Assembly (NCBI GenBank): GCA_900542935.1
Contig: UQPN01000006.1
Location: 34,830 to 98,829 of the forward strand
Length of the DNA: 64,000 nt
Direction: 5' to 3'
DNA from: an uncultured Eubacteriales bacterium
Lineage (GTDB): Bacteria > Bacillota > Clostridia > Christensenellales > Borkfalkiaceae
This document shows, piece by piece, positions 52,505-61,618 of the stretch (position 1 is its first letter; the number at the start of each line of letters is the position of its first letter). The position numbers and the translations under genes are program-made. The notes under the pieces were generated by a model, which saw only the letters and a program-made list of their open reading frames with translations, was not told where the DNA came from and ran no database searches.

Positions 52505-53554
52505 ATGGAGCTTTATGTAAAAACGCCGACCGGCGGCTATAACGTACTGATACGCCGCGGCGCGACGGAACAAAGCGAAACGTATTCCGGAATTCCGCGC
52601 GGCGGAAAAACGCTGATCGTAACCGACGACGGCGTTCCGGAACGCTATATTAAAACGATAGCTTCCCGCTTCGATTCGCCCGTTTTAATTACGCTGCCGC
52701 AGGGAGAACACAGCAAAAGCCTTGAAAATTACACGCTTCTATTGAAAACGATGGCGGAACACGAATTTACGCGAAGCGACAAGGCGATTGCAGCGGGCGG
52801 CGGCGTCATCGGCGATTTGTGCGGATTTGCGGCGGCAACGTATATGCGCGGCATAGCGTTTTACAACTTCCCCACTACGTTTTTATCTCAGGTAGATTCT
52901 TCCGTGGGCGGAAAAACAGCCGTCGATTTCTGCGGCATCAAAAACATCGTCGGCGCGTTTTATCCCCCCCGCAAGGTGATTATCGATACCGAAGTTTTAA
53001 AAACCTTGCCGAAAAGGCAACTGAGCGCGGGCATTGCGGAAAGCATTAAGATGGCTGTTACAAGCGATAAAGAGCTGTTTACTCTATTAGAACGCGCAAC
53101 CGACGGCTACCCGGACCGCTTTTTCGAATACGCGGACGAAATCGTTTTTCGGTCGCTTCTTATCAAAAAAGCCGTGGTAGAAGCAGATCCCGAAGAAAAA
53201 GGACTGAGAAAAGTACTGAATTTCGGGCACACCGCGGGGCACGCGCTGGAAAGCGAATATGAAGGCAAACTTTTACACGGCGAATGCGTGGCGCTCGGCA
53301 TGCTGCCGATGTGCTCCCCTGCCGTGCGGGTACGGCTGGAAAAACTGCTGATTGCGTACGATTTGCCGATACGCGCCGATTTTTCGGAAGCGGAACTGCT
53401 GCGATTTTTAAAACACGATAAAAAAGCCGTCGGCAGCAACGAAATATCCGTAACGTTTACCGATGAAATCGGCAGCTATCGCTTCGTACGCGAAACGGCG
53501 GAAACAATCGCCGCGCGCAGCAAACAAATTCTTTGCGGAGGAACCGCGCAATGA
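52505..53554 (+). CDS. aroB: 3-dehydroquinate synthase
   Basis: 349 residues from the ATG at 52505 after GGAG. NAD-site sequence GGGVIGDLCGFAAATYMRGI and FPTTFLSQVDSSVGGKTAVDF, followed by KNIVGAFYPPRKV and the metal-binding FGHTAGHALE and LHGECVALGM, are diagnostic. It converts DAHP to 3-dehydroquinate. The stop overlaps the aroC start (ATGA). Confidence 0.97.
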   Translation: MELYVKTPTGGYNVLIRRGATEQSETYSGIPRGGKTLIVTDDGVPERYIKTIASRFDSPVLITLPQGEHSKSLENYTLLLKTMAEHEFTRSDKAIAAGGGVIGDLCGFAAATYMRGIAFYNFPTTFLSQVDSSVGGKTAVDFCGIKNIVGAFYPPRKVIIDTEVLKTLPKRQLSAGIAESIKMAVTSDKELFTLLERATDGYPDRFFEYADEIVFRSLLIKKAVVEADPEEKGLRKVLNFGHTAGHALESEYEGKLLHGECVALGMLPMCSPAVRVRLEKLLIAYDLPIRADFSEAELLRFLKHDKKAVGSNEISVTFTDEIGSYRFVRETAETIAARSKQILCGGTAQ

Positions 53555-54663
53555 AAAACACTTTCGGACAAAACGTAACAATCACGCTGTTCGGCGAAAG
53601 CCACGGCGCCGCCGTGGGCGCCGTATTAGACGGAATCGCCGCGGGATTGCCCGCGGACGAAACCTTTATCGCACAACGGCTGACTTTACGCCGCCCGCAG
53701 CTTGCCTCCGACACGGCGCGGAAAGAAAAAGACGATTTCCGCATTTTAAGCGGCGTAAAAGACGGATTTACCACGGGCGCGCCGCTTACCGTTATCGTTC
53801 CGAACGAAGATATACGAAGCGGCGATTACGAACAGATACGCAATCTGCCCCGCCCCTCGCACGCGGATTATGCGGCTCGCATAAAATACGGCGGATACGA
53901 AGATTACCGCGGCGGCGGGCATTTTTCGGGGCGGGTAACGGCGGCGCTTGTTGCCGCGGGCGCCATTTTGTTGCAGGCGCTCGAAAACAAAGGCGTAATC
54001 ATAGGCAGCCATATTTTATCGTGCGGGAACGTTTCCGACGAACGATATTCCCTTGACCCGACGTCTGAAATCAAAAACACGAAAGGCAAGCCTTTCCCCG
54101 TTTTAAACGACAACAAACAAGAAGAAATGCTTGCCGAAATCGCCGCGGCGGCAAAAAACAACGACAGTATCGGCGGAACCGTGGAAACGGCAATCTGCGG
54201 GTTGCCCGCGGGGTTGGGCGAACCTTGGTTTGACAGCATAGAAAGCATGTTATCGCACGCCGTGTTTTCGCTCGGCGGCGTCAAAGGCATTGAATTCGGC
54301 GCCGGCTTTTCACTTCCCCGCATGCGCGGCAGCGAGGCAAACGACGAATTTTACGTCGGAGAAGACAAAAAAATTCTCACCCGCACAAATAACAGCGGCG
54401 GCATCAACGGCGGCATCTCAAACGGCATGCCGATTGTATTTACCTGCGCCGTAAAACCCACGGCGTCCGTTGCAAAACCGCAGCATACGGTAAATCTTTG
54501 TACGGAAACAAACGCGGAACTTGCGCTGAAAGGCAGGCACGACCCCGCCATCGTGCGAAGAATCTGCCCCGTCATCGAAAGCGCGGCGGCAATCGTCCTG
54601 TGCGATTTTATTTCGGCGCGATACGGAACCAACGCGCTTGCGGACAAAAATTTCCGCTTCTGA
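53551..54663 (+). CDS. aroC: Chorismate synthase
   Basis: 370 residues from the ATG at 53551, which overlaps the aroB stop; GCGGAGG is the SD. Family motifs are TLFGESHGAAVGAVLDG at the N terminus, RPSHADYAARIKYGGYEDYRGGGHFSGR near 110-138, and SNGMPIVFTCAVKPTASVAK near 295. It releases phosphate from EPSP to make chorismate and needs reduced FMN. Confidence 0.97.
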   Translation: MKNTFGQNVTITLFGESHGAAVGAVLDGIAAGLPADETFIAQRLTLRRPQLASDTARKEKDDFRILSGVKDGFTTGAPLTVIVPNEDIRSGDYEQIRNLPRPSHADYAARIKYGGYEDYRGGGHFSGRVTAALVAAGAILLQALENKGVIIGSHILSCGNVSDERYSLDPTSEIKNTKGKPFPVLNDNKQEEMLAEIAAAAKNNDSIGGTVETAICGLPAGLGEPWFDSIESMLSHAVFSLGGVKGIEFGAGFSLPRMRGSEANDEFYVGEDKKILTRTNNSGGINGGISNGMPIVFTCAVKPTASVAKPQHTVNLCTETNAELALKGRHDPAIVRRICPVIESAAAIVLCDFISARYGTNALADKNFRF

Positions 54664-54694
54664 AAGAGAACTAACTTTTACAGGAGGTACGGCA

Positions 54695-55939
54695 ATGGAA
54701 TACGGCTTGATAGGCGAAAAATTAACGCATAGTTTTTCCGCGGAAATCCACGCGCTCATCGGCGACTATTCCTACGAATTGCGCGAAATTCCGAAAGAAA
54801 AACTGCAGGATTTCCTTACGGAAAAGGCGTTTTCGGCAGTAAACGTAACCATCCCCTACAAACAGGCGGTATTGCCCTTTTTAAACGGAATTTCGCCCGA
54901 AGCGGAAAAAATCGGCGCGGTGAATCTCATCGTGAACAGAAACGGAAAACTTTACGGCTATAATACCGATTATTACGGCGCGAAACGCCTGATCGAACGC
55001 GCAAACGTACAGGTGAAAGGCAAAAAAGCGCTGATACTCGGCTCCGGCGGCACAAGGCAAACTCTTTTTGCGGTACTTACGGATATGGGAGCAAAAGAAA
55101 TCATAACGGTATCGCGAAAAAAAACGGAGGAGACAATCACCTACGAAGAAGCGGTAACGCTGCATACAAACGCGGAACTTTTAATTAACGCCACACCCGT
55201 GGGAATGTATCCTCACCCGAACGAAACGCCCGTCGATCCCGCGCTGTTTCCCCGTCTTTGCGGCGTAATCGACGTAATTTACAACCCTTTGCGCACCGAC
55301 TTTACGGAAAAAGCACACCTTCTCGGCGTGCCCGCCGCAAACGGACTGTATATGCTGGCGGCGCAGGCGGTAAAAGCTTCCGCCATCATGCGCGGCGTTG
55401 CGCTTACGGATGCGGAAACGGATGATTTGTGCGAAACCGTTTATCGGAAAACGCTGCAATCGAAACAGAATATTGTTTTAATCGGCATGCCCGACAGCGG
55501 AAAAAGCACCGTCGGCGCGCTGCTTGCAAAAAAAACGGGCAGAACGCTGTACGATACCGACGTGCTTACGGCAACGCGCGAAGGAAAAACCGTCCGCGAA
55601 ATTTTTTTGCAGGACGGCGAAAAAGCGTTTCGGACGGCAGAAGATAAAACCGTGCGCGACCTTTCGGGTAAGACGGGCTGTATCATCGCCACGGGCGGCG
55701 GAACCGTTCTGAACGCGGAAAACGTACGGCTTTTAAAGAAAAACGGCAAACTGTTTTTCCTCGACAGACCGCTTTCAAAACTTTCCGTCGGCGCCGATCG
55801 TCCTCTTTCTTCCTCTTACGCGGCGCTTGCGGCAATGTACGAAAAACGCCTGCCTCTCTATCTTTCCGCCGCAGACGAACGCATTGCAAACGACGGCGAC
55901 GCGGAAACCGCCGCGGAAAACATTTTAAACTTATTATAA
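54695..55939 (+). CDS. aroEK: Fused shikimate dehydrogenase/shikimate kinase
   Basis: 414 residues from the ATG at 54695, with GGAGG 8 nt upstream. The AroE part (1 to about 250) has GEKLTHSFSAEIHAL, catalytic Lys56 in IPYKQAV, Asp92 in NTDYYG, the NADP loop LGSGGTRQT and INATPVGMYP. After a short linker the AroK part (258-414) has P-loop GMPDSGKST (264-272), YDTDVLTATREGKTVREIF and ATGGGTVLN. No stop or frameshift separates them. It carries out two consecutive steps, dehydroshikimate to shikimate 3-phosphate. Confidence 0.95.
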   Translation: MEYGLIGEKLTHSFSAEIHALIGDYSYELREIPKEKLQDFLTEKAFSAVNVTIPYKQAVLPFLNGISPEAEKIGAVNLIVNRNGKLYGYNTDYYGAKRLIERANVQVKGKKALILGSGGTRQTLFAVLTDMGAKEIITVSRKKTEETITYEEAVTLHTNAELLINATPVGMYPHPNETPVDPALFPRLCGVIDVIYNPLRTDFTEKAHLLGVPAANGLYMLAAQAVKASAIMRGVALTDAETDDLCETVYRKTLQSKQNIVLIGMPDSGKSTVGALLAKKTGRTLYDTDVLTATREGKTVREIFLQDGEKAFRTAEDKTVRDLSGKTGCIIATGGGTVLNAENVRLLKKNGKLFFLDRPLSKLSVGADRPLSSSYAALAAMYEKRLPLYLSAADERIANDGDAETAAENILNLL

Positions 55940-55959
55940 CACCCGACGAGGCGAACGCT

Positions 55960-56406
55960 ATGAAAAAATTTTTGGTGCTCAACGGAGCGAATCTGAATCT
56001 GCTGGGAATACGCGAACCGGACATATACGGCAAAACCACGTACAAACAGCTGATAAAAACGCTGAAAAACTATGCCAAAAGCCATAAAATCAAGATAATT
56101 TTCCGCCGGAGCAACCACGAAGGCACCCTGATCGACGAAATTCAACGCGCATATTTCAAACATTACGACGGAATCGTCATCAATCCCGGCGGCTACACGC
56201 ACACAAGCGTAGCGCTGGCGGACGCCCTGAAAGCCGTGAATATTCCCGCAGCGGAAGTGCATATTTCGGATATAGCGGCACGGGAAGATTTCAGACAAAT
56301 CAGCTACATCCGCCCCGTCTGCGTTACTACCGTCGCGGGAAAAGGAATCGCGGGCTACGCGGAAGCGTTGGATGTTCTGATAGAAGCAGCAAGAAAGCGA
56401 GGCTGA
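55960..56406 (+). CDS. aroQ: 3-dehydroquinate dehydratase, type II
   Basis: 148 residues. LVLNGANLNLLGIREPDIYG carries the catalytic Arg/Tyr loop, FRRSNHEGTLIDEI, INPGGYTHTSVALADAL and EVHISDIAAREDFR follow; the last provides the usual His-Ile-Ser substrate contact. It removes water from 3-dehydroquinate as a dodecamer. The F-to-Y-type start of type II enzymes is intact. Lies 20 bp after aroEK and 4 bp before aroA. Confidence 0.96.
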   Translation: MKKFLVLNGANLNLLGIREPDIYGKTTYKQLIKTLKNYAKSHKIKIIFRRSNHEGTLIDEIQRAYFKHYDGIVINPGGYTHTSVALADALKAVNIPAAEVHISDIAAREDFRQISYIRPVCVTTVAGKGIAGYAEALDVLIEAARKRG

Positions 56407-56410
56407 ATTT

Positions 56411-57679
56411 ATGAACGTTGTTATCGGAAAAAGCACGGCGAACGGCACCGTAACGGCGCCGCCGTCGAAAAGCTATGCGCACCGGTTGCTGATCGGCGCG
56501 GCGCTTTCCCGCGGAACAAGCACGATTGAAAACGTTTGTTTATCCGACGATATCCGCGCCACGCTGGACTGCGCGCAAACGCTCGGCGCAACCGTATCTT
56601 TTGAAGAAACGCCGGTGCCGCAAACCGTCCGCGTATGCGGTACCGGCGGAAAACTTCTGCGCGGCGGAGAATTTTTCTGCCGCGAAAGCGGCAGCACGCT
56701 GCGCTTTTTCCTTCCCCTCGCTTTATGCGCGCTTTCCGAAAATCCCCGTGCAAACGCCGCCTCTTCCGGCAAAGCGATTTTCCGCTGTTCCCCGCGACTT
56801 GCCGAACGCGGAATCGGCGTCTACGAAGAGGCGCTTAAAAACGCCGCCTCTTTCGAAAAAATCACTGAGAACGGCAACGGCGCGATTACCGTTTCGGGAA
56901 CGCTTCTCCCCGGAAAATATACGATTCGCGGCAACGTCAGCAGTCAGTTCGCCACGGGACTATTATTCGCCCTGCCCCTATTGCAGGAAAACAGCGAGCT
57001 GGAAATACTCCCTCCTGCGGAAAGCGAAAGCTATATTGCCGTTACTGCGGACGTTCTTAAAAAATTCGGCGTTTGCATCGAAAAAACGGCGCAAAACACA
57101 TGGTTTATCGGCGGAAATCAACATTTTTCTTCGGGAATTTTCCGTACGGAAGGCGACGAATCCAACGCCGCGTTTTTAAAAGCGCTCAATATCCTCGGCG
57201 GCAACGTAATCGTAACCGGACTGAACAAAAACAGTTTGCAGGGAGATAAAATCTGCGATACGCTTTTTAAACAACTTTCGGCGGGATATACCGAGGCGGA
57301 TTTAAAAAATTGTCCCGATCTGGCGCCCGTACTCTTTGCCGTGGCCGCGGCAAAACACGGCGCGCGTTTTTCCGGAACGCGCCGTTTAAAAATCAAGGAA
57401 AGCGACCGCGCGGAAGCCATGCGCGAAGAACTGGCAAAGTTCGGCGCGGCTGTAACCGTGGCGGAAAACGAGGTAACCGTTCTTCCTCCGCCTTGCGGCT
57501 TACATGCCCCCGAATCCGTACTCTCTTCGCACGACGACCACCGCATTGCAATGGCTCTTTCGCTGTTATGCACCATAACAGGCGGAACGATTTCCGGCGC
57601 GGAAGCCGTACGGAAAAGCTATCCCGATTTTTTCTCCGTTCTCTCTTCCCTCGGCGTTTCTCTCCGCCGTTACGAATAA
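56411..57679 (+). CDS. aroA: 3-phosphoshikimate 1-carboxyvinyltransferase (EPSP synthase)
   Basis: 422 residues with two EPSP-type domains. Motifs: TAPPSKSYAHRLLIGAALS near residue 15, CRESGSTLRFFLPLAL near 91, GNVSSQFATGLLFALPLL near 175, DLAPVLFAVAAA near 300 and KESDRAEAMREEL near 330. It joins PEP to shikimate 3-phosphate. The Gly-rich site LCALSENP region differs from the class I consensus, so glyphosate sensitivity class is unclear. Confidence 0.96.
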   Translation: MNVVIGKSTANGTVTAPPSKSYAHRLLIGAALSRGTSTIENVCLSDDIRATLDCAQTLGATVSFEETPVPQTVRVCGTGGKLLRGGEFFCRESGSTLRFFLPLALCALSENPRANAASSGKAIFRCSPRLAERGIGVYEEALKNAASFEKITENGNGAITVSGTLLPGKYTIRGNVSSQFATGLLFALPLLQENSELEILPPAESESYIAVTADVLKKFGVCIEKTAQNTWFIGGNQHFSSGIFRTEGDESNAAFLKALNILGGNVIVTGLNKNSLQGDKICDTLFKQLSAGYTEADLKNCPDLAPVLFAVAAAKHGARFSGTRRLKIKESDRAEAMREELAKFGAAVTVAENEVTVLPPPCGLHAPESVLSSHDDHRIAMALSLLCTITGGTISGAEAVRKSYPDFFSVLSSLGVSLRRYE

Positions 57680-57692
57680 AAAGGAGCACGCC

Positions 57693-58601
57693 ATGAAAAA
57701 TCCGAACGAAGCCTTTTTAACAAAAAACACGAAAATTTTAATCGTCGGGCTGGGTATGATCGGCGGAAGCTATGCCGCCGCTTTAAGCGCCGGCGGCTAC
57801 GAAACGGGCGCCGTCGATACCGACGAAACAGCGTTATCTTACGCGAAACAACGCGGCTGGATACGGGACGGCAGAACTTTTGCGGACGGAGATTTTATTA
57901 AAAAATATCGTTTAATCGTGTTCGCCCTTTACCCTGCCGCCATGCTCGGCTGGATACGGGAAAATCAGAAATTCATTGCAAAAGGCGCGCTGCTTACCGA
58001 CGTAAGCGGCGTAAAACGCGCCACGGTATACGCGATACAGAACATGCTGCGCCCCGACCTCGAATTTATCGGCGCTCATCCGATGCGAGGCAAAGAAGAA
58101 AGCGGCGTCCGCCATGCAGACCGACGTATTTTCGAAGGCGGAAATTATATCGTAACTCCCACGGCTAAAAATACGGAAACGGCGATTGAAACGTGCGCCG
58201 CGCTCGGCAACGCTATCGGGGCAAGGCGGATATCGCTGTTATCGCCCGAAAAACACGATGAAATGATCGGCTTCGTTTCGCAACTTACCCATTGTATCGC
58301 CATGGCATTGATGGCATGCAAAGATCCGGCGGAACTTGCGGATTATACAGGCGATTCCTTCCGTGATTTAACGCGTATCGCAAAAATCAACGAAACGCTC
58401 TGGAGCGAACTGTTTTTCGAAAATAAAGACGAGCTTCTGGCGCAGATAAAATTATTTTCGGAAAAATTTTCCGAAATCGCGCGTTTTATCGAAACGAACG
58501 ACGAAACGGGCTTGAAAAACGCCATGAGGCTTTCTTCGGCGCGGCGCGCGCTGTTCGATAAAACGGAACAGGACGAAAATAAGGAGAAACACGAACAATG
58601 A
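57693..58601 (+). CDS. tyrA: Prephenate dehydrogenase
   Basis: 302 residues. The NAD(P) loop is VGLGMIGGSYAAAL near residue 18. FALYPAAMLGWI, LLTDVSGVKRATV and the active-site GAHPMRGKEESGVRHAD match TyrA, and LLSPEKHDEMIGFVSQLTHCIAMAL is the conserved helical core with catalytic His. No ACT domain is attached, so feedback may be set at the transcript level or through DAHP synthase. It yields 4-hydroxyphenylpyruvate. The stop overlaps the aroF start. Confidence 0.95.
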   Translation: MKNPNEAFLTKNTKILIVGLGMIGGSYAAALSAGGYETGAVDTDETALSYAKQRGWIRDGRTFADGDFIKKYRLIVFALYPAAMLGWIRENQKFIAKGALLTDVSGVKRATVYAIQNMLRPDLEFIGAHPMRGKEESGVRHADRRIFEGGNYIVTPTAKNTETAIETCAALGNAIGARRISLLSPEKHDEMIGFVSQLTHCIAMALMACKDPAELADYTGDSFRDLTRIAKINETLWSELFFENKDELLAQIKLFSEKFSEIARFIETNDETGLKNAMRLSSARRALFDKTEQDENKEKHEQ

Positions 58602-59629
58602 ACATGCTTTTCAAACGACGGCTTCCCGCCCCGCAGGACGTGATAAAAATGTATCCCCTTTCGGAGAAGCTCGCTTCGCGCAAAAACGCGAACGACAAGG
58701 AAATCCGCGGCGTACTCGAAGGAAAAAACAAAAAGTTTCTGCTGATTATCGGTCCGTGTTCCGCCGACCGCGAGGACGCGGTACTCGAATACGCAACACG
58801 CCTCCGCGCAGTGCAGGAAAAAGTAAGCGATAAACTGATTCTCGTGCCGCGGATTTACACCAACAAGCCGAGAACGACGGGCGCTGGCTATAAAGGCATG
58901 CTGCACCAGAGCGATCCTCACCGCGCGCCGGATATGTTCCGCGGACTCATTTCTATACGACGTTTGCATATCAGATGTCTGGAAGAAACCGGGTTTTCGG
59001 GCGCGGACGAAATGCTCTACCCGGAAAATCATCGTTATCTCGCCGATATTTTATCGTATGTGGCGGTGGGCGCGCGCTCGGCGGAAAATCAACAGCACCG
59101 TTTAACAGCCAGCGGACTGGACGTGCCCGTCGGATTCAAAAACCCGACGAGCGGAGATTTATCGGTGATGTTAAACGCCGTTACGGCGGCGCAGAGCCCG
59201 CACGATTTCAGTTACGGCGGCTTCGAGGTGCAAAGTACGGGCAACCCACTCGCACACGCGATTCTGCGCGGTTCGGTAAACCGCTTCGGCACCAACCTGC
59301 CCAACTATCACTACGAAGATCTGACGGAACTAAGCGATTTATACGAAAAAAGCAGCCTTCAGAACCCCGCCGTTATCGTAGACGCCAACCATTCGAATTC
59401 GGGGAAACGTTACGAAGAACAGCCGCGCATCGCGAAAGAAATACTGCACAGTATGAAACACAACGCGGGTGTAGCAAGGCTTGTAAAAGGCGTGATGATT
59501 GAAAGCTATTTGCAGGACGGATGCCAGAAGATTACGGAAAGCGTTTACGGAAAATCGATCACGGATCCCTGCCTCGGCTGGGAAAAATCGGAACGGCTGA
59601 TTTACGAAATCGCGGAACTGCTGCCGTGA
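58598..59629 (+). CDS. aroF: DAHP synthase, type I alpha (AroG/AroF-like)
   Basis: 343 residues. LLIIGPCSADREDAVLEYA is the first conserved block, then VPRIYTNKPRTTGAGYKGM, GARSAENQQHRLTASGLDVPVGFKN and VDANHSNSGKRYEEQPRIA with the metal and PEP ligands. The AroFGH layout is one-domain, with N-terminal extension of about 40 residues that carries feedback control in E. coli homologues. It condenses PEP and erythrose 4-phosphate, the first step of the pathway, although it is encoded late in the operon. Confidence 0.95.
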   Translation: MNMLFKRRLPAPQDVIKMYPLSEKLASRKNANDKEIRGVLEGKNKKFLLIIGPCSADREDAVLEYATRLRAVQEKVSDKLILVPRIYTNKPRTTGAGYKGMLHQSDPHRAPDMFRGLISIRRLHIRCLEETGFSGADEMLYPENHRYLADILSYVAVGARSAENQQHRLTASGLDVPVGFKNPTSGDLSVMLNAVTAAQSPHDFSYGGFEVQSTGNPLAHAILRGSVNRFGTNLPNYHYEDLTELSDLYEKSSLQNPAVIVDANHSNSGKRYEEQPRIAKEILHSMKHNAGVARLVKGVMIESYLQDGCQKITESVYGKSITDPCLGWEKSERLIYEIAELLP

Positions 59630-59748
59630 TACAAACGCATGCAAACAGTTTGGTTTTCAAAAAACGCGCTTAAGAAAATCCGCTTAGAAGCAACACATTT
59701 TTAAGAATATCCGTGCGCGTCGTCGCATCCGGTTTACAGGAGGTTTTT

Positions 59749-60945
59749 ATGAAAAATTATGTCAACGAAAAAATGAAACGTCTCGGCGCGCACAGATCCG
59801 TGATTCGCGAGCTGTTCGAATACGCAAACAAGCGCCGTGCGGAAATCGGCGATGAAAACGTTTTCGATTTTTCAATCGGCAATCCCAGCGCGCCTACCCC
59901 CGCCGCGATTACCGACGAAATGCTTACGCTTCTGAAAAACACCCCGCCCGAACGCCTGCACGCCTATACATCGGCGCAGGGCGCCCAGCTCGTCAGAGAA
60001 AAAATCGCCGACTATATTCAAAATACTTTTCACTCGCCCGCTTCCAAAGATTTGATTTACGTTACCTGCGGCGCTTCGGCAGGGCTTGCCGTATCCCTTT
60101 CCGCTCTGCTCAACGACGGCGACGAGGCAATCGTTTTCGCGCCGTTTTTTCCCGAATACAAAGTATTTATCGAAGGCGCGGGAGGAAAAATGGTAAGCGT
60201 GAAATGCAAAGCGACGGATTTTTCGATTGATTTCGAAGCGCTTTCCCGTGCGCTGACGCCAAAAACGAAGGTTGTGATTATCAATTCGCCGAACAACCCC
60301 ACAGGCAAAGTAATTTCCGCAAATGAGCTTGAAAAATTAAGCGAATTGCTTTCCGCTCACGAAGAAAAATACGGCATGCCCGTATACCTTCTCGCGGACG
60401 AACCTTACCGCGAAATCGTTTTTGCGGGTGTTTCGGTACCCTATGCCCCGCTTTACTACAAAAATACGATTGTCTGCTATTCGTTCAGCAAATCTCTCAC
60501 GCTGCCGGGCGAACGAATCGGGTATGTAAGCGTATCGCCCGAATCCGAAAACGCGCGGGATATTTTCGACGCCGTATGCGGCGCAGGCAGACAACACGGC
60601 TACGTCTGCGCGCCGTCGCTACTTCAATACACGATAGCAAATTGCCTCGGCACGGCTTCCGATATGAGCTTTTACGAAAACAATCGGGATTTGTTATACA
60701 ATGCCCTGACTGCTTACGGGTACGAATGCTGCCGCCCGGAAGGCGCGTTTTATCTGTTTATGAAAGCTCTCGAACTAGATGCGGCAAAATTTAGCGAACG
60801 TGCGAAAAAGCACGAACTGATACTGGTACCCGGCGACGATTTTTATTACCCCGGCTACGTGAGAATTTCCTATTGCGTGCCGCATTCCCGCGTAAAAAAT
60901 TCTTTGCCCGCATTTGAAGCCTTAATGCGCGAATACAAAAAGTAA
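59749..60945 (+). CDS. PLP-dependent aminotransferase, probably aromatic
   Basis: 398 residues of fold type I, class I/II, from the ATG at 59749 with GGAGG upstream. NSPNNPTGKVIS near residue 183, LLADEPYREIVF near 215 and the PLP lysine in YSFSKSLTLPGERIGYV near 247 are conserved; the arginine of YPGYVRISYCVPHSRV binds the substrate carboxylate. The family includes aspartate and aromatic aminotransferases. Being last in a Phe/Tyr operon suggests it aminates phenylpyruvate and 4-hydroxyphenylpyruvate. The 119-bp gap before it shows no clear terminator or promoter. Confidence 0.88.
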   Translation: MKNYVNEKMKRLGAHRSVIRELFEYANKRRAEIGDENVFDFSIGNPSAPTPAAITDEMLTLLKNTPPERLHAYTSAQGAQLVREKIADYIQNTFHSPASKDLIYVTCGASAGLAVSLSALLNDGDEAIVFAPFFPEYKVFIEGAGGKMVSVKCKATDFSIDFEALSRALTPKTKVVIINSPNNPTGKVISANELEKLSELLSAHEEKYGMPVYLLADEPYREIVFAGVSVPYAPLYYKNTIVCYSFSKSLTLPGERIGYVSVSPESENARDIFDAVCGAGRQHGYVCAPSLLQYTIANCLGTASDMSFYENNRDLLYNALTAYGYECCRPEGAFYLFMKALELDAAKFSERAKKHELILVPGDDFYYPGYVRISYCVPHSRVKNSLPAFEALMREYKK

Positions 60946-60986
60946 TCATAATTACATAACCGAAAAAACAAGATTCCGGAGGCGAT

Positions 60987-61006
60987 CGGACTTTTCCGTC
61001 CGTCTT
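60987..61006 (+). terminator. Weak terminator-like hairpin after the aro operon
   Basis: CGGAC and GTCCG pair around TTTTCC, followed by TCTTT. Only 5 bp, so weak, but it is the only candidate end for the operon. Confidence 0.35.
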
Positions 61007-61048
61007 TGGATTTTCACGTAAAAATAAATATTCTTCTTGCAAAAACGC

Positions 61049-61078
61049 TTGACAACAAACGAATACTTATGTTATTAT
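61049..61078 (+). promoter_or_regulatory. Promoter of tRNA-Ala
   Basis: TTGACA (61049-61054) and TATTAT (61073-61078), 18-bp spacer, 14 bp before the tRNA. Confidence 0.78.
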
Positions 61079-61091
61079 ATAAAAGCAATTC

Positions 61092-61167
61092 GGGGTTATA
61101 GCGCAGTTGGTAGCGCGTTTGAATGGCATTCAAAAGGTCAGGGGTTCGACTCCCCTTAGCTCCACCA
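61092..61167 (+). tRNA. tRNA-Ala(GGC)
   Basis: Acceptor GGGGTTA pairs with TAGCTCC (one G-T), the anticodon stem TTTGA/TCAAA encloses ATGGCAT giving anticodon GGC, and TTCGACT and CCA are present. Confidence 0.93.
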
Positions 61168-61174
61168 AGAAAGG

Positions 61175-61221
61175 ACTATCCGAACACTGCTGTATCGAAA
61201 AGCGGTATTCGGATAGTTTTT
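61175..61221 (+). terminator. Terminator of tRNA-Ala
   Basis: ACTATCCGAA (61175-61184) and TTCGGATAGT (61208-61217) pair perfectly and run into TTTTT. Confidence 0.88.
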
Positions 61222-61234
61222 GCTTTACCGAAAG

Positions 61235-61263
61235 AAGGGACGCTATGAAATGCGTCCTTTTTT
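61235..61263 (+). terminator. Second terminator after tRNA-Ala
   Basis: AAGGGACGC and GCGTCCTTT pair over 9 bp (one G-U) around TATGAAAT, then TTT. Confidence 0.75.
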
Positions 61264-61379
61264 CATATATAATACATTATCCTTTTTTATTTGCCTTTCG
61301 TTGGGGCTATCGTCGCATAAGTCAGCGAATATGTCAACGGCACGGAAAAATAGCGCGTAAACATTTCATATATAAAGAT

Positions 61380-61415
61380 AGAGTCAGACTCGATAATGAG
61401 TTTGGCTCTTTTTTT
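61380..61415 (+). terminator. Third terminator of an unseen transcript
   Basis: AGAGTCAGACTC (61380-61391) pairs with GAGTTTGGCTCT (61398-61409) and is followed by six T. What it terminates is unclear, since a terminator already lies 120 bp upstream. Confidence 0.75.
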
Positions 61416-61555
61416 ATTTCACGACACTATTTTTCGCTCAAAGGTCTTTGGTCGTTGACATATTCAACTGCAATAAGATTTTCATTTTTAATGTTTCGAC
61501 TTATGCCGTCTTGCCCCTGCCGAAAGGCAGAAAATAAAAAAGGAGTTATAAAAAA

Positions 61556-61618
61556 ATGAAAAAAGTAGCATTCTCAATCTCTAATGTAAAAGATAAAAAT
61601 GGACCTACTTTTTTTTGA
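61556..61618 (+). pseudogene. Truncated ORF next to the mobile element
   Basis: ATG 6 nt after AAGGAG opens a frame of 20 codons, MKKVAFSISNVKDKNGPTFF, ending in TGA at the edge of the recombinase region. The strong SD and the sharp end 29 bp before the recombinase stop suggest the first part of a host gene cut by insertion, with the rest beyond the window. It could also be a genuine small peptide. I do not recognise a family. Confidence 0.4.

Noticed and set aside
61092..61167. tRNA-Ala as the attachment site of the mobile element
   Set aside because: Large serine recombinases rarely use tRNA genes, the tRNA is complete and separated from the element by three terminators, and no repeat of its 3' end is seen in the window.
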